From Campylobacter concisus (lineage in GTDB: Bacteria > Campylobacterota > Campylobacteria > Campylobacterales > Campylobacteraceae): a DNA stretch of 64,000 nucleotides. Made by a program: the position numbers and the translations under genes. The stretch is taken from NCBI RefSeq assembly GCF_003049085.1, contig NZ_PIQX01000001.1, forward strand, positions 369,191-433,190, read 5' to 3'. This document shows, piece by piece, positions 55,428 through 64,000 of this stretch. The stretch's first letter is position 1, and each line of letters starts with the position of its first letter. The notes beneath the pieces were generated by a model. It was not told the origin of the DNA. It saw only the letters and a program-made list of their open reading frames with translations, and did not search any database.

Positions 55428-55850
55428 ATGAAAAAAATCGTTTTTGGTGCGATGCTTGCAGCTTCTGCTCTTATGGCGGCTGATATCAGCCTAGAAAATG
55501 TTAGAGCTAGAGATACAAAACCTGGCACAAACAATAGTGCAATTTTTATGGATATAAAAAATGCTTCAAATTCTGATGTAAAGCTTATTGGCGCTCACTC
55601 AAGCGTTTGCAAAAGTACAGAAATTCATACACACAAAATGAATGATGGCATGATGGCTATGGTTCAAATCGAAGATGCAGTGATCCCAAAAAAAGGTGAA
55701 ACAAAACTAGCTCCTGGCGGTTTACACATTATGCTTATGGATCTAAATAAACCATTAAAAGATGGTGATAAAGTTGATTTAGAGCTAAAATTTAGCAATG
55801 GCGAGAGCATAAAGCTTGATAATATTGGAGTAACTAAAAACTTTAAATAA
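55428..55850 (+). CDS. Periplasmic copper chaperone PCuAC
   Basis: A 140-residue exported protein (signal MKKIVFGAMLAASALMA) of the PCuAC/DUF461 family that carries Cu(I) to the CuA or CuB centre of haem-copper oxidases. The metal-ligand pattern is present: EIHTHKMNDGMMAM, then GGLHIMLMDLNKPLKDGD (H-x-M pair). The core sheet RARDTKPGTNNSAIFM matches the family. It shares a base with the start of the next gene and lies two genes upstream of an SCO1-type copper chaperone. Confidence 0.92.
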   Translation: MKKIVFGAMLAASALMAADISLENVRARDTKPGTNNSAIFMDIKNASNSDVKLIGAHSSVCKSTEIHTHKMNDGMMAMVQIEDAVIPKKGETKLAPGGLHIMLMDLNKPLKDGDKVDLELKFSNGESIKLDNIGVTKNFK

Positions 55851-56317
55851 TGAAAAAAATCATAATTATTTTTTCATTTATCTTTATTGTTTTAGGTGCT
55901 TTTTCGATAGGCTATAAGCTTATGACGACAAGCAAGGAAGATCCACCTGAATTTGCCGATGTAAACACATCGTTAGATCCTTTAAAATGTGATCTAAACA
56001 ATAAATCTTGTGAGATGGAATTTAAAGGCGTAAAGCTAAAAATAGACATCTCACCAAGACCTATTTATGCTATGAGACCTTTTAGCTTTAAAATCATTAA
56101 CGGTAAAAATTTAGGGCTAAAAAATCCTAGTCTTGAAATAGACGGCATAAATATGAATATGGGATCAATCAAAGCAAGGCTTGAGTCAAGAGGCGATAAC
56201 TTAACTGCTCAAGTAGTGCTAAGTGCTTGCGTTGTCGAGCTTATGAGATATCGATTTAAAGTGCTTGATGACGAAAAAGAAACTGGTTTTTTTGTAGATC
56301 TTGATCTAAAATTATAA
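55850..56317 (+). CDS. Membrane-anchored protein of the copper-delivery operon
   Basis: A 155-residue protein with an N-terminal membrane helix (about 3-24) and a periplasmic domain of beta strands, containing KCDLNNKSCEMEF and the methionine-rich NMNMGSIKARL. A further cysteine is in VLSACVVELM. The cysteines and methionines are compatible with copper binding. It starts at the last base of the PCuAC stop codon and precedes the SCO1 gene by 9 bases; a role in cytochrome oxidase copper loading is inferred from this context. I do not know a named family. Confidence 0.8.
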   Translation: MKKIIIIFSFIFIVLGAFSIGYKLMTTSKEDPPEFADVNTSLDPLKCDLNNKSCEMEFKGVKLKIDISPRPIYAMRPFSFKIINGKNLGLKNPSLEIDGINMNMGSIKARLESRGDNLTAQVVLSACVVELMRYRFKVLDDEKETGFFVDLDLKL

Positions 56318-56326
56318 AGGGTAACG

Positions 56327-56869
56327 ATGAAAAAGGCATTTTGGGGCTTAATAATAATCTTAATTTGTATAGGTGTTGCACTTTTGCTGATAAAGCCAAA
56401 CAAGTATGATTTTAAGGCACTTTCGCAAAATGGTGAAGTAAGTCTTAAAAATTACGACGGAAAGTACAAAGTTATATATTTTGGTTATCTTTTTTGCCCC
56501 GATGTCTGCCCTACTGCGCTCTCTTTGATTGGCGATGAGCTAAATAAACTAAAAAGAGATGACTTTGAGCTACTTTTTATTACGCTTGATCCTGAACGCG
56601 ACACTCCTGAAAATTTAACTCTAATGGCAAAAAATTTCTATAAAGATGCCGATGGATTAAAACTAAATGCCTTAAAAGAAGTGGCAAAAACCTATGGTGT
56701 AAAATTTCAAAAAGTCCGTCTTGAAAACTCAGCCATGGGCTACTCTGTTGCCCACAGCTCTTCAATATATTTAATAGACAAAAAAGGAAATTTCTATAAA
56801 GAAATTTCAAATCTAACAAATGAAAATATTGGAGAAAATTTATTAAATTTGATCAAAGATAGACCTTAG
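56327..56869 (+). CDS. SCO1/SenC-family copper chaperone
   Basis: A 180-residue inner-membrane-anchored thioredoxin-fold protein. An N-terminal helix (about 5-22) is followed by GKYKVIYFGYLFCPDVCPTA with the CxxxC copper/thiol motif (about residues 59-63), LLFITLDPERDTPENL and the histidine ligand in GYSVAHSSSIYLIDKKGNFY. It delivers copper to cytochrome c oxidase or acts as a thiol reductase for it. It ends the operon, followed by a long hairpin. Confidence 0.93.
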   Translation: MKKAFWGLIIILICIGVALLLIKPNKYDFKALSQNGEVSLKNYDGKYKVIYFGYLFCPDVCPTALSLIGDELNKLKRDDFELLFITLDPERDTPENLTLMAKNFYKDADGLKLNALKEVAKTYGVKFQKVRLENSAMGYSVAHSSSIYLIDKKGNFYKEISNLTNENIGENLLNLIKDRP

Positions 56870-56873
56870 GACT

Positions 56874-56912
56874 AGGAATTTTAGTAAGCCAAAATGGCCT
56901 ACTAAAATTCCT
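56874..56912 (+). terminator. Long hairpin after the SCO1 gene
   Basis: AGGAATTTTAGTA at 56874-56886 pairs with TACTAAAATTCCT at 56900-56912; after one mismatch GCC and GGC extend the stem around an AAAAT loop. It begins five bases past the stop. No T-run follows, so termination strength is uncertain. The rest of the 296-base gap to napD shows no gene. Confidence 0.6.
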
Positions 56913-57165
56913 TATGCAAGCATCATCTTAAGATCTTCTAAACTAAATTTAATTCAATTTCTATACTTTTGATTTTATGCTTGCTGAGTAATTTTTTCAC
57001 CCAAAATCTATTAACTCTTGAACATAAATTTAAATCTACAAGCCAAACAAAATTGATTAAATATAAGCAGTACTAGCAACAAATTTATTAAGAAAATCTA
57101 TATGAAAGGTGGGCTTTTGCGCTATAAATTTCAATGATAATGCAAAAGCTAAAATTTAAGTTTTG

Positions 57166-57507
57166 CTATTTTACTCTATGATGCACGCTGCCGCCATAAG
57201 TAATATCCTCAGCCTTTACCTCATCGCTTGTTAAAATTTCACTTATCTTGCCATTTTCTTCTAGTTTTTTTCTATTTTCTTCGGCGTCTTCTTGATAGCT
57301 ATAAACCATCGCAACGCTCACTACTCCACTGATAGCTTCTATCTTCTTAAAATTTTTTATCTCATCTTCAATGCTATCTGAGCTAACTACCACTACGATT
57401 CTATCGTCTGCGTCAGTTATTATTTCACACTCTTTTAGCTTTTTTATTTCGTTTTTTACACTTTCATTTTTATTGTCCGTATAAACTATCAAACTTGAAA
57501 TATTCAT
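57166..57507 (-). CDS. napD: NapD, maturation chaperone of periplasmic nitrate reductase
   Basis: A 113-residue cytoplasmic ferredoxin-like protein that binds the Tat signal of NapA until cofactors are loaded. MNISSLIVYTDNK, RIVVVVSSDSIEDEIKNFKK and GVVSVAMVYSYQED are the family's strands and helices. It is the last gene of the nap operon and overlaps napL by four bases. Confidence 0.88.
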   Translation of the reverse strand: MNISSLIVYTDNKNESVKNEIKKLKECEIITDADDRIVVVVSSDSIEDEIKNFKKIEAISGVVSVAMVYSYQEDAEENRKKLEENGKISEILTSDEVKAEDITYGGSVHHRVK

Positions 57508-58439
57508 TTAATTCTCCAAAATAAAATTTTATTCTCATAGGCTGAAGTTACGACTTCATTGTCACTTATAAAAACTATACTATTTATCGTACTTTGCCCA
57601 GTTTTTAGCATTGCAATATTTTCTAAGCTTTTGCTATCAACTAAATTTACATCGCTCATCTCATCGCTCATATAAGCTGCTACTCTACCATCATCGCTAA
57701 GGCCGACACCATAGACCAAAAAGCCAGTATTTATCTTTTTTAGGCTTCCAGCTGAAAATATCCCCACGATCCTATCGGTACCTCCGCTGATCATGACGCC
57801 ATTTTTATAGGAGATGTCGTAGATATTGTCTGTATGAATATCTAAAATTTGATCCATTTTTTTAGCTTTTATGTTATAAAAGTAGACCTTTCCGCTCTCA
57901 CAAGCGATAGCTAGAGTGCTTCTATCTTCATTTATCTCCATATCTGAAAGCATCGCGATTGAAATTTTAAAGCTATCATAAATTTCGCCACTTTTTAAGT
58001 TTAAAAAGTAAATTTCATTGCTAATTGAAGCAAGCGCAACATGCTCATTATCTAAAAATAATGCCTTTTTTATCGCTTGATTATCCATTTTTATGCTTCT
58101 CATCTGCCCATTTTCTCTTAGATGAAGCACCTTTGTAGCGTAATCACCTTCGCTAAGTATAAGAGTTTTGCCATCAATTTCATCAATGCTTAAAATTTTT
58201 GGTCTTTCATGATCACTAACGTAGGTTTTTATATCATCCATCTTAATGATCTCTTCAAATTTAGACTCTTTAGGATCATAAATTTCAACCGTTCCTCCAT
58301 CAGTCGCGATAAAGAGTTTGCCATTTATTAGTGTTGTGCTTAGCACATTTGCACTAGCCTCTATTTGCTTGTATGGAGTGGTAATCTCACTTGCAAAGAT
58401 AAAATTTAATAGACAAAAAATAAAAAACAAAGCTCTCAT
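57504..58439 (-). CDS. napL: NapL, periplasmic WD40-like accessory protein
   Basis: A 311-residue exported protein (signal MRALFFIFCLLNFIFA) built of repeated beta-propeller blades, for example LSTTLINGKLFIATDGGTVE and YDISYKNGVMISGGTDRIVG. NapL is a Campylobacterota-specific member of nap operons with a minor or undefined role in nitrate reduction. It overlaps napF and napD by four bases each. Confidence 0.88.
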   Translation of the reverse strand: MRALFFIFCLLNFIFASEITTPYKQIEASANVLSTTLINGKLFIATDGGTVEIYDPKESKFEEIIKMDDIKTYVSDHERPKILSIDEIDGKTLILSEGDYATKVLHLRENGQMRSIKMDNQAIKKALFLDNEHVALASISNEIYFLNLKSGEIYDSFKISIAMLSDMEINEDRSTLAIACESGKVYFYNIKAKKMDQILDIHTDNIYDISYKNGVMISGGTDRIVGIFSAGSLKKINTGFLVYGVGLSDDGRVAAYMSDEMSDVNLVDSKSLENIAMLKTGQSTINSIVFISDNEVVTSAYENKILFWRIK

Positions 58440-58903
58440 AAGGCCTCCATTTGAAGTGAATTTTTAAAGCAAACATCAAAGCACTCGCCGCAACTTACAC
58501 AGTTTTGATTAACAATAGGACGAAAAACGCCAAGAAATTCGACTGCTTTAAATTTGCAAGCATCAAGGCAGTTATAGCAGATCGTATCGTTCCATGCTAG
58601 ACAGCTAGAAACATCGATGCTAACTTTTGCATTTATACTCTTTGGTGAGTTTAAGCTTAATGTCTTCTTACCAAGACTCTCGCAAGCCTTTGCGCACTCT
58701 TCGCAAAAGTCACAGCCCAGCTTTTTAACTTTAAAAACTACCCTTTCATTTTCAAAGCTAAGAAGCTCTTTTTCACAAGCATTTACGCAGCTAGCATCGC
58801 ATCCACCGCAGTCAAACTCTCCGCTAAAAAATGGCGGAGTTATAAATTTGGGAGCAGATTTTGCCCCCAAAATTTTACTAAAAAGCTCTCGCCTGCTTTG
58901 CAT
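58436..58903 (-). CDS. napF: NapF, iron-sulfur protein
   Basis: A 155-residue cytoplasmic ferredoxin-type protein thought to help cluster assembly on NapA. Cysteine groups: CGGCDASCVNAC, CDFCEECAKAC, CLAWNDTICYNCLDAC and CVSCGECFDVC, the expected four-cluster arrangement (one incomplete). No signal peptide. It overlaps napL by four bases and napB by one. Confidence 0.88.
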   Translation of the reverse strand: MQSRRELFSKILGAKSAPKFITPPFFSGEFDCGGCDASCVNACEKELLSFENERVVFKVKKLGCDFCEECAKACESLGKKTLSLNSPKSINAKVSIDVSSCLAWNDTICYNCLDACKFKAVEFLGVFRPIVNQNCVSCGECFDVCFKNSLQMEAL

Positions 58904-59430
58904 TATTTAACACCATCGTTTAAAACATCTAGCAAGTTTGACTTATGAGTGCCATTTTTATCTCTAAAATCAGGCTTAAATTTATTGCCAACGAGCTGCG
59001 TTACGCCGTTTTGTTGCTCAACGTGGCATGTTGTGCAGTTATATCTTTCATCATCAAGCTTGCCTGCAAGATCTTTTTTATTTCTGATGTCATAAAAGTG
59101 AGATGATGGTATCGGTGTTGCTCCACTATCTTTTGCAAACTCTGGCATATGGCAGGTTACGCACATATTCATATCTTTTGTGATAGGCACTAAACCCTCA
59201 GTATCGTGTGGGATAAATGGTGGTGCATTTTCAAAAGACCTATCAAATTTCTTTGACATACCAGCTGGCTCTTTTGTGTAGTTCACATCTTTTAATACAA
59301 CGTCTTTATCGTCTAGCAAATCGATATTTCTAAGGCCGATTTGCGAATCGCTAATACTTGGATTATTAAAAGCACATGCCGCAAAAAACGCAGCACACAA
59401 TCCTCCAAGCATCATTATTTTTATTTTCAT
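58903..59430 (-). CDS. napB: NapB, di-haem electron-transfer subunit
   Basis: The small periplasmic subunit that passes electrons to NapA. The signal is MKIKIMMLGGLCAAFFAACAF. Two haem sites are CVTCHMPEF and CTTCHVEQQ, and a histidine in SSHFYDIR provides one axial ligand, as in other NapB proteins. 175 residues. It overlaps napH by four bases. Confidence 0.95.
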   Translation of the reverse strand: MKIKIMMLGGLCAAFFAACAFNNPSISDSQIGLRNIDLLDDKDVVLKDVNYTKEPAGMSKKFDRSFENAPPFIPHDTEGLVPITKDMNMCVTCHMPEFAKDSGATPIPSSHFYDIRNKKDLAGKLDDERYNCTTCHVEQQNGVTQLVGNKFKPDFRDKNGTHKSNLLDVLNDGVK

Positions 59431-60218
59431 TTTTCTCTCCTTAAATTTCTAATACTAAATTTCAATGCCCCGTCTCCACAAACATCAATGCACCTGCCAC
59501 AGCTTATGCACTCGCTTGAGCTAACCGAGCGGCTCTCTTTACCGATCATGTCAAGCACTTGTATCTCTGGACAAATAAGCTTGCATTTCATACATTTTGT
59601 GCAAGCCTGGGCATCATGCTTTACTCTAATTAGGGCAAATTTTGAGATGATGGCATAAAAGGCACCAAGCGGACAAACGTGCGAGCAAATGCCACGCTTT
59701 AACACAAACATATCAAAAGCAATGATCGCAACCGCTATACCTAAAGCACTAGCCGAGCCGTAAATAATACCACGCTGAATAATGCCAATATAGCTAACGC
59801 TCTCAAATACCGGGTAAGATAAAGCAAGGCTTAAGATAAGAGCAAGTGCTAGCAAGTAGTAGCGCAAATTTTTACTTACGTTTAAAATTTTCTCACCCTT
59901 AAAGCCAAATTTCTCTCTTAGCTTGTAAGCAATGTCGGTTAGTAAATTTACTGGGCAAATCCACGAGCAAAACGCCCTAGAAGCGACGAGTGCATAAAAT
60001 GCAAAGACGATGATAGCGCCAATTATCGCATTTATGCCTACGCTAAAGCCTGCTAGTAAAATTTGAAGCACCGCAAATGGATCGCTTAGTGGAATTTGTC
60101 CAAAAAGCAAAGATGAGCTTAAATTTCCGCTAAGTATCTTAACTCCATAAACATTTCCTAGGATAAATAGCACTAGGATAGAAATTTGAGTTATTCGTCT
60201 TAAGATTAAAAATTTCAT
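59427..60218 (-). CDS. napH: NapH, membrane iron-sulfur quinol dehydrogenase
   Basis: A 263-residue inner-membrane protein with four or five helices, cytoplasmic motifs CSWICPVNLL and CSHVCPLGAF, and two C-terminal [4Fe-4S] sites (CTKCMKCKLIC and CISCGRCIDVC). With NapG it takes electrons from menaquinol, replacing NapC, which is absent here. It overlaps napG by four bases. Confidence 0.95.
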   Translation of the reverse strand: MKFLILRRITQISILVLFILGNVYGVKILSGNLSSSLLFGQIPLSDPFAVLQILLAGFSVGINAIIGAIIVFAFYALVASRAFCSWICPVNLLTDIAYKLREKFGFKGEKILNVSKNLRYYLLALALILSLALSYPVFESVSYIGIIQRGIIYGSASALGIAVAIIAFDMFVLKRGICSHVCPLGAFYAIISKFALIRVKHDAQACTKCMKCKLICPEIQVLDMIGKESRSVSSSECISCGRCIDVCGDGALKFSIRNLRREK

Positions 60219-60982
60219 AGCTCACCACCATTTAGATAGTCAGTCGCCTTTTTTATATCTAGCTTTATCTTGCTGTCGGCATCATCCACGCGCCTTTCAT
60301 CTTCTTTTACCCAGCCTTTGACGTAGTTGTCGCCAACTTTACCAAGCACAACTTCGCGGTTTAGCACGGTAATGGCTGCTTTTTCGGTGATACAGGCTCG
60401 CTCACAAACACCGCAACCAGTACAGATATCACTATCAACAACTGGAAGTAAAAAGGCATGCTTTTGTGTTCTTTCGTTGCGGCGATACTCAAGATACAAG
60501 GCCTTATCTATGAGCGGACAAGATCTGTAGCAAGCATCGCACTGTATGCCCCAGTATGCCACGCAGTTTTTCATATCAACCACTGCAACGCCCATTTTGG
60601 CTTTATTTATGTCTAGTTTGCCAGCTGTGCTTACTAAATTTGCATCCAGCGCACCAGTCGGACAGGCTGGCACGCAAGGGATATGCTCGCACATATGACA
60701 AGGAATTTTTCTAGGCTCAAAATAAGGCGTACCGACACTTATACCATCTTCAAGAGTAGCAAGTTTTAGCGTATCAAATGGGCAGGCCTCTACACAAAGC
60801 CCACACCTAATACAGCTTTTCAAAAACTTCTTCTCCGCTTTCGCACCAGGCGGTCTAAGAAGTACAAGCGGTGAGGCTTTGGCACTAAGTGACCATATAA
60901 AGCCTCCGCCAAGAGCTAAGATCGCTGCCTTAGCTCCAAATTTCAAAGCTTCACGCCTACTTGAAAATTCCATATCAGCCAC
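60215..60982 (-). CDS. napG: NapG, periplasmic iron-sulfur protein
   Basis: A 255-residue Tat-exported ferredoxin: the signal has SSRREALKFGAKAAILALGG. Four cluster motifs occur at CIRCGLCVEACPF, CHMCEHIPCVPACP, CVAYWGIQCDACYRSCP and CTGCGVCERAC. It partners NapH in electron transfer from menaquinol to NapB. It starts two bases after the napA stop. Confidence 0.95.
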   Translation of the reverse strand: MADMEFSSRREALKFGAKAAILALGGGFIWSLSAKASPLVLLRPPGAKAEKKFLKSCIRCGLCVEACPFDTLKLATLEDGISVGTPYFEPRKIPCHMCEHIPCVPACPTGALDANLVSTAGKLDINKAKMGVAVVDMKNCVAYWGIQCDACYRSCPLIDKALYLEYRRNERTQKHAFLLPVVDSDICTGCGVCERACITEKAAITVLNREVVLGKVGDNYVKGWVKEDERRVDDADSKIKLDIKKATDYLNGGEL

Positions 60983-60984
60983 TT

Positions 60985-63765
60985 TTACGCCTTGTAAATT
61001 TTAACCGCGCACTTTTTATAGTCTGTCTCTTTAGAGATAGGGCAAGTAGCGTCAAGGCAGACTTTATTTATAAATACGTTTTCGTCAAAGAAAGGCACAT
61101 AAACAAGACCTACTGGCGGCTTATTTCTACCTTTTAGATCAACTCTTGCTTTTACCTTGCCACGGCGTGATTCGACCCAAACGATCTCATTTTGCATTAC
61201 GCCAAGATTTTTAGCATCATCTTCATGCATGTAGCAAAGCGCCTCTGGGACCGCCCTATAAAGCTCTGGAACACGCATAGTCATAGTACCTGTATGCCAG
61301 TGCTCTAGCACACGGCCAGTACATAGCCAGAATGGATAATCTTTGCTTGGCATCTCGCATGGATCCATGTAAGGGCGGAAGAAAATTTTTGCTTTGTTCG
61401 CAAGAGATGTTTTATCTTTATTTGTAACGCCTTTTAGATCGCCTGTTGGAAGGGCTGCGTTTTTGTTGCCGTAGAATGCAAATTTCTCATTTGGAGCAGC
61501 TTTTTTAGCGTATGGATCGAATTTAGTGTTAAATCTCCACTGAGTCTCTTTGCCATCAACCACTGGCCATCTAAGACCTCTTACTCTGTGGTAAGTGTCA
61601 AAGTCAGCTAGGTCGTGGCCGTGTCCAACGCCAAATTTTCTATACTCTTCCCAAAGATATTTGTGGATGAAAAATCCATATCCTTTAAATTCTTTACCAT
61701 CTGAGCCGATCACCTTTCTGCTATCGCCAAATACTTCTGTATTGTCGTAGTTTTCCATGATCGGATCGTTTGCACTAAATTTCTTAGCCTCTTCGTTAGC
61801 AAAAAGTACATCAAATAGCGTATCTTCTTCGCTGTATCCCATAGCTTTAGCCTCTTCAAGCACGCTTGGAAGCGTCACTTTGTCGTTTAGTTTTTTCTCA
61901 CCCCAAACGTCTTTTAACTTAAAGCGTTTACTAAATTCCATCATCTGCCAAATATCAGGCATCGCTTCACCAACTGGAAGTACTTGCTGTCTCCAGTGTT
62001 GTGTTCTTCTCTCAGCATTACCGTAAGCACCCCATTTTTCATAGATCATCGCAGTTGGCAAAATAAGATCAGCTACTTTTGCAGAAATTCCTGGATAAGG
62101 ATCGCTTACAACGATGAAGTTATCCATCTCACGAGCTGCTTTGATCCAGTGGTTTGCATTTGCAGTATTTTGCCATGGATTATTTACTTGAACCCATATA
62201 AATTTAACCTTACCATCTTCAAGATCACGCATCATTTTTACGTAGTGAGAAGCGAGTACGCCACTTAGTGTTCCAGCAGGAAGTTTCCAAATTTTTTCAG
62301 TTATCTCTCTATGTTTTGGATTTTCGATAACCATGTCAGCTGGTAAGCGGTGAACAAATGTTCCAACCTCTCTTGCAGTACCACATGCACTTGGTTGACC
62401 AGTTAGAGAAAATGCTCCTGAGCCTGGAAGTGCTTGTTTGCCGAGCAAGAAGTGAACCATATAAGCTTGCTCATTTACCCATGTACCACGTTGATGTTGA
62501 TTAAAGCCCATCGTCCAAAAACTTACGACTTTGCGGTTTTTCTCGATGTAAAGATCAGCAAGTGCTTTTAATTTTTTCTTAAATTCTTCTATATCTTCGT
62601 TTGGATCGCCCTTTGCCACCTTTGCAGTAAAGTCAAGCGTGTAAGGCGCAAGAGCTTTTTTAAACTCTTCAAATGTTATTTGCCAATGTGCGCCAGATTT
62701 TGCAGCATTTTTATTTTCAAGTGTATCACCAGCTTTTAGTCCAAGATATGCAAGTGTAACACCCTCAGCTTCACTTAGCACCTTTGACTTCTCAGTAGCA
62801 GCAGTGTCTAGCTCGCTTGGAGCATATTTTTTATGATTAATGTCTGGACGAAGACCATATCCGATGTCGGCTGGACCGGTTGTAAATACACAGTGTTTTT
62901 TAACAAATTCTTCATCGATCATCTCTGGGTGGTTATAAACTATCTCACGAGCGATGTAGTTCCAGATAGCAAGGTCAGATGACGGAGCAAAGATGATCTC
63001 TATATCAGCTAAATTTGATGTTCTAGTTGAGTAAGTGCTTAAATTTACAACCTTTACTCTATCAGGATCGCTAAGCTTTCTATCGCTTACGCGTGCCCAA
63101 AGTATCGGGTGCATCTCGGCCATATTTGCGCCCCAAGCCACGATAGTATCAGTTAGTTCGATATCATCAAAACAGCCTGATGGCTCATCTATACCAAAAA
63201 CTTGCATAAAGCCAACAACCGCACTTGCCATGCAGTGTCTTGCGTTTGGATCGATGCTATTGCTTCTAAAGCCACCTTTTATAAGCTTAACAGCAGCGTA
63301 GCCTTCTGGAATAGTATATTGACCAGAGCCTAAAACTCCGATACCATGAGGTCCTAGCTCATCATATGCTTTTCTAAACTGAGCCTCCATAACATCAAAT
63401 GCTTGCTTCCAGCTTACTTGCTTAAATTTACCTTTTTTATCAAATTCGCCTTTTTCATTTACACGTAAAAGCGGATGAGTGATCCTATCCTCGCCGTACA
63501 TGATCTTAGCATTAAAATAGCCTTTAATGCAGTTTAGACCACGATTTACTGGTGCTTCTGGATCTCCTTTTACAGCTACTATCTTGCCTTCTTTTGTAGC
63601 GACCATGATGCCACAGCCTGTTCCACAAAATCTGCAAGCGGCCTTATCCCAGCGCCAGCCTTTTTCAGCTTCGCTTGCTGCACTTAGCGAGCTTGGTACG
63701 GCTATACCAGCACTAGCACAAGCAGCACTGGCTGCAGCACTTTTTATGAATTCTCGTCGATTCAT
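60985..63765 (-). CDS. napA: NapA, periplasmic nitrate reductase catalytic subunit
   Basis: A 926-residue molybdenum bis-MGD reductase of nitrate to nitrite. The Tat signal is [20 protein letters not shown]; the [4Fe-4S] site is [19 protein letters not shown]; the molybdenum-ligand cysteine lies in [12 protein letters not shown] (about residue 182). The later [20 protein letters not shown] is typical of NapA. The ATG is preceded by TTTAAAGGAGAAAGA. It is the first gene of the napAGHBFLD operon. Confidence 0.98.
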   Translation of the reverse strand: MNRREFIKSAAASAACASAGIAVPSSLSAASEAEKGWRWDKAACRFCGTGCGIMVATKEGKIVAVKGDPEAPVNRGLNCIKGYFNAKIMYGEDRITHPLLRVNEKGEFDKKGKFKQVSWKQAFDVMEAQFRKAYDELGPHGIGVLGSGQYTIPEGYAAVKLIKGGFRSNSIDPNARHCMASAVVGFMQVFGIDEPSGCFDDIELTDTIVAWGANMAEMHPILWARVSDRKLSDPDRVKVVNLSTYSTRTSNLADIEIIFAPSSDLAIWNYIAREIVYNHPEMIDEEFVKKHCVFTTGPADIGYGLRPDINHKKYAPSELDTAATEKSKVLSEAEGVTLAYLGLKAGDTLENKNAAKSGAHWQITFEEFKKALAPYTLDFTAKVAKGDPNEDIEEFKKKLKALADLYIEKNRKVVSFWTMGFNQHQRGTWVNEQAYMVHFLLGKQALPGSGAFSLTGQPSACGTAREVGTFVHRLPADMVIENPKHREITEKIWKLPAGTLSGVLASHYVKMMRDLEDGKVKFIWVQVNNPWQNTANANHWIKAAREMDNFIVVSDPYPGISAKVADLILPTAMIYEKWGAYGNAERRTQHWRQQVLPVGEAMPDIWQMMEFSKRFKLKDVWGEKKLNDKVTLPSVLEEAKAMGYSEEDTLFDVLFANEEAKKFSANDPIMENYDNTEVFGDSRKVIGSDGKEFKGYGFFIHKYLWEEYRKFGVGHGHDLADFDTYHRVRGLRWPVVDGKETQWRFNTKFDPYAKKAAPNEKFAFYGNKNAALPTGDLKGVTNKDKTSLANKAKIFFRPYMDPCEMPSKDYPFWLCTGRVLEHWHTGTMTMRVPELYRAVPEALCYMHEDDAKNLGVMQNEIVWVESRRGKVKARVDLKGRNKPPVGLVYVPFFDENVFINKVCLDATCPISKETDYKKCAVKIYKA

Positions 63766-63797
63766 TCTTTCTCCTTTAAAGATTTAAAACAAATTTA

Positions 63798-63845
63798 GTT
63801 GATATTAACCTTGTAAAACTTATTTACAACTTATTTACATTTACA
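63798..63845. promoter_or_regulatory. Palindrome and tandem repeats upstream of napA
   Basis: GTTGATATTAAC at 63798-63809 is a palindrome with one mismatched pair, 33 bases upstream of napA. Upstream of it ACTTATTTACA is repeated exactly at 63818-63828 and 63829-63839, and TTTACA again at 63840-63845. Eleven-base phasing is the usual layout for tandem regulator binding. No known box (FNR, NssR) fits exactly. The remaining sequence to 64000 is AT-rich and shows no gene. Confidence 0.4.
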
Positions 63846-64000
63846 AAAATTTCAAAAAACTTAAGCCAAAAATGTAAATATTTTTCTACATAAAAATATT
63901 AATTTTCTCACAAAGTACGATTTTAAAAGAAAATACTATTTAATAAAATTTAAAAATTTTAGAGTAGTTATCAAAAAAGCTAAAGAAAACAAAGTAAAAT

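Noticed and set aside
63798..63809. FNR box or NssR box upstream of napA
   Set aside because: FNR needs TTGAT-N4-ATCAA and NssR needs TTAAC-N4-GTTAA; neither spacing fits, so I list only an unassigned palindrome.

Overview
The window is an ordinary-looking chromosomal segment of a Campylobacter species (Campylobacterota). The evidence is the AT-rich composition, the protein families, and gene blocks I recognise from Campylobacter: truB-csrA-ispE-smpB, flgB-flgC-fliE followed by a penicillin-binding protein, hemN-UPF0763-argF-hemB beside ribA, and nap in the order A-G-H-B-F-L-D without NapC. The protein sequences look closer to the C. concisus/C. curvus/C. showae side of the genus than to C. 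jejuni, but I cannot fix the species from sequence alone. I see no IS element, prophage, CRISPR array or rRNA gene.

Layout. 1-5948 (+): the end of an M3 oligopeptidase, an SspB-like small protein, a UvrD/PcrA helicase, truB, csrA, ispE, smpB and a thioredoxin-fold lipoprotein. 5962-9087 (+): a sigma-54 promoter followed by flgB, flgC, fliE and a class B penicillin-binding protein. 9184-17788 (-): two unknown membrane proteins, the fused cytochrome c synthase CcsBA, a c-type cytochrome, the major porin, a lipoprotein, a protein under an apparent sigma-28 promoter, Dps and a periplasmic rhodanese. 18169-35789 (-): the translation/transcription super-cluster, read as tRNA-Thr, Tyr, Gly, Thr, tuf, rpmG, tRNA-Trp, secE, nusG, rplK, rplA, rplJ, rplL, rpoB, rpoC, a DoxX gene, rpsL, rpsG, fusA and tRNA-Arg.

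36026-45534: a small coiled-coil membrane protein (+), then a seven-gene minus-strand operon for a Lap-type adhesin secretion/retention system: TolC-like LapE with an extra N-terminal SPOR-like domain, the periplasmic protease LapG, the degenerate GGDEF/EAL receptor LapD, the ABC transporter LapB, the adaptor LapC, an unrecognised 163-residue protein and a LuxR-type regulator. No large adhesin lies nearby. 45651-49377 (-): hemN, UPF0763, argF, hemB. 49446-52006 (+): ribA, rsmG, two small proteins, htpX. 52244-55290 (-): two small exported proteins that look like diverged paralogues, alr, a small protein, and a Pgp2/Csd6-type peptidoglycan peptidase. 55428-56869 (+): a copper-delivery operon (PCuAC, an anchored protein, SCO1). 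57166-63765 (-): the periplasmic nitrate reductase operon, with repeat elements upstream of napA.

The most interesting parts are the Lap operon, which places an apparent c-di-GMP receptor in a genus with little known c-di-GMP signalling; its two unexplained distal genes; the SspB-like protein; the sigma-54 linkage of a cell-wall transpeptidase to flagellar rod genes; the sigma-28 promoter on an uncharacterised protein; and the dense operator-like DNA upstream of dps.
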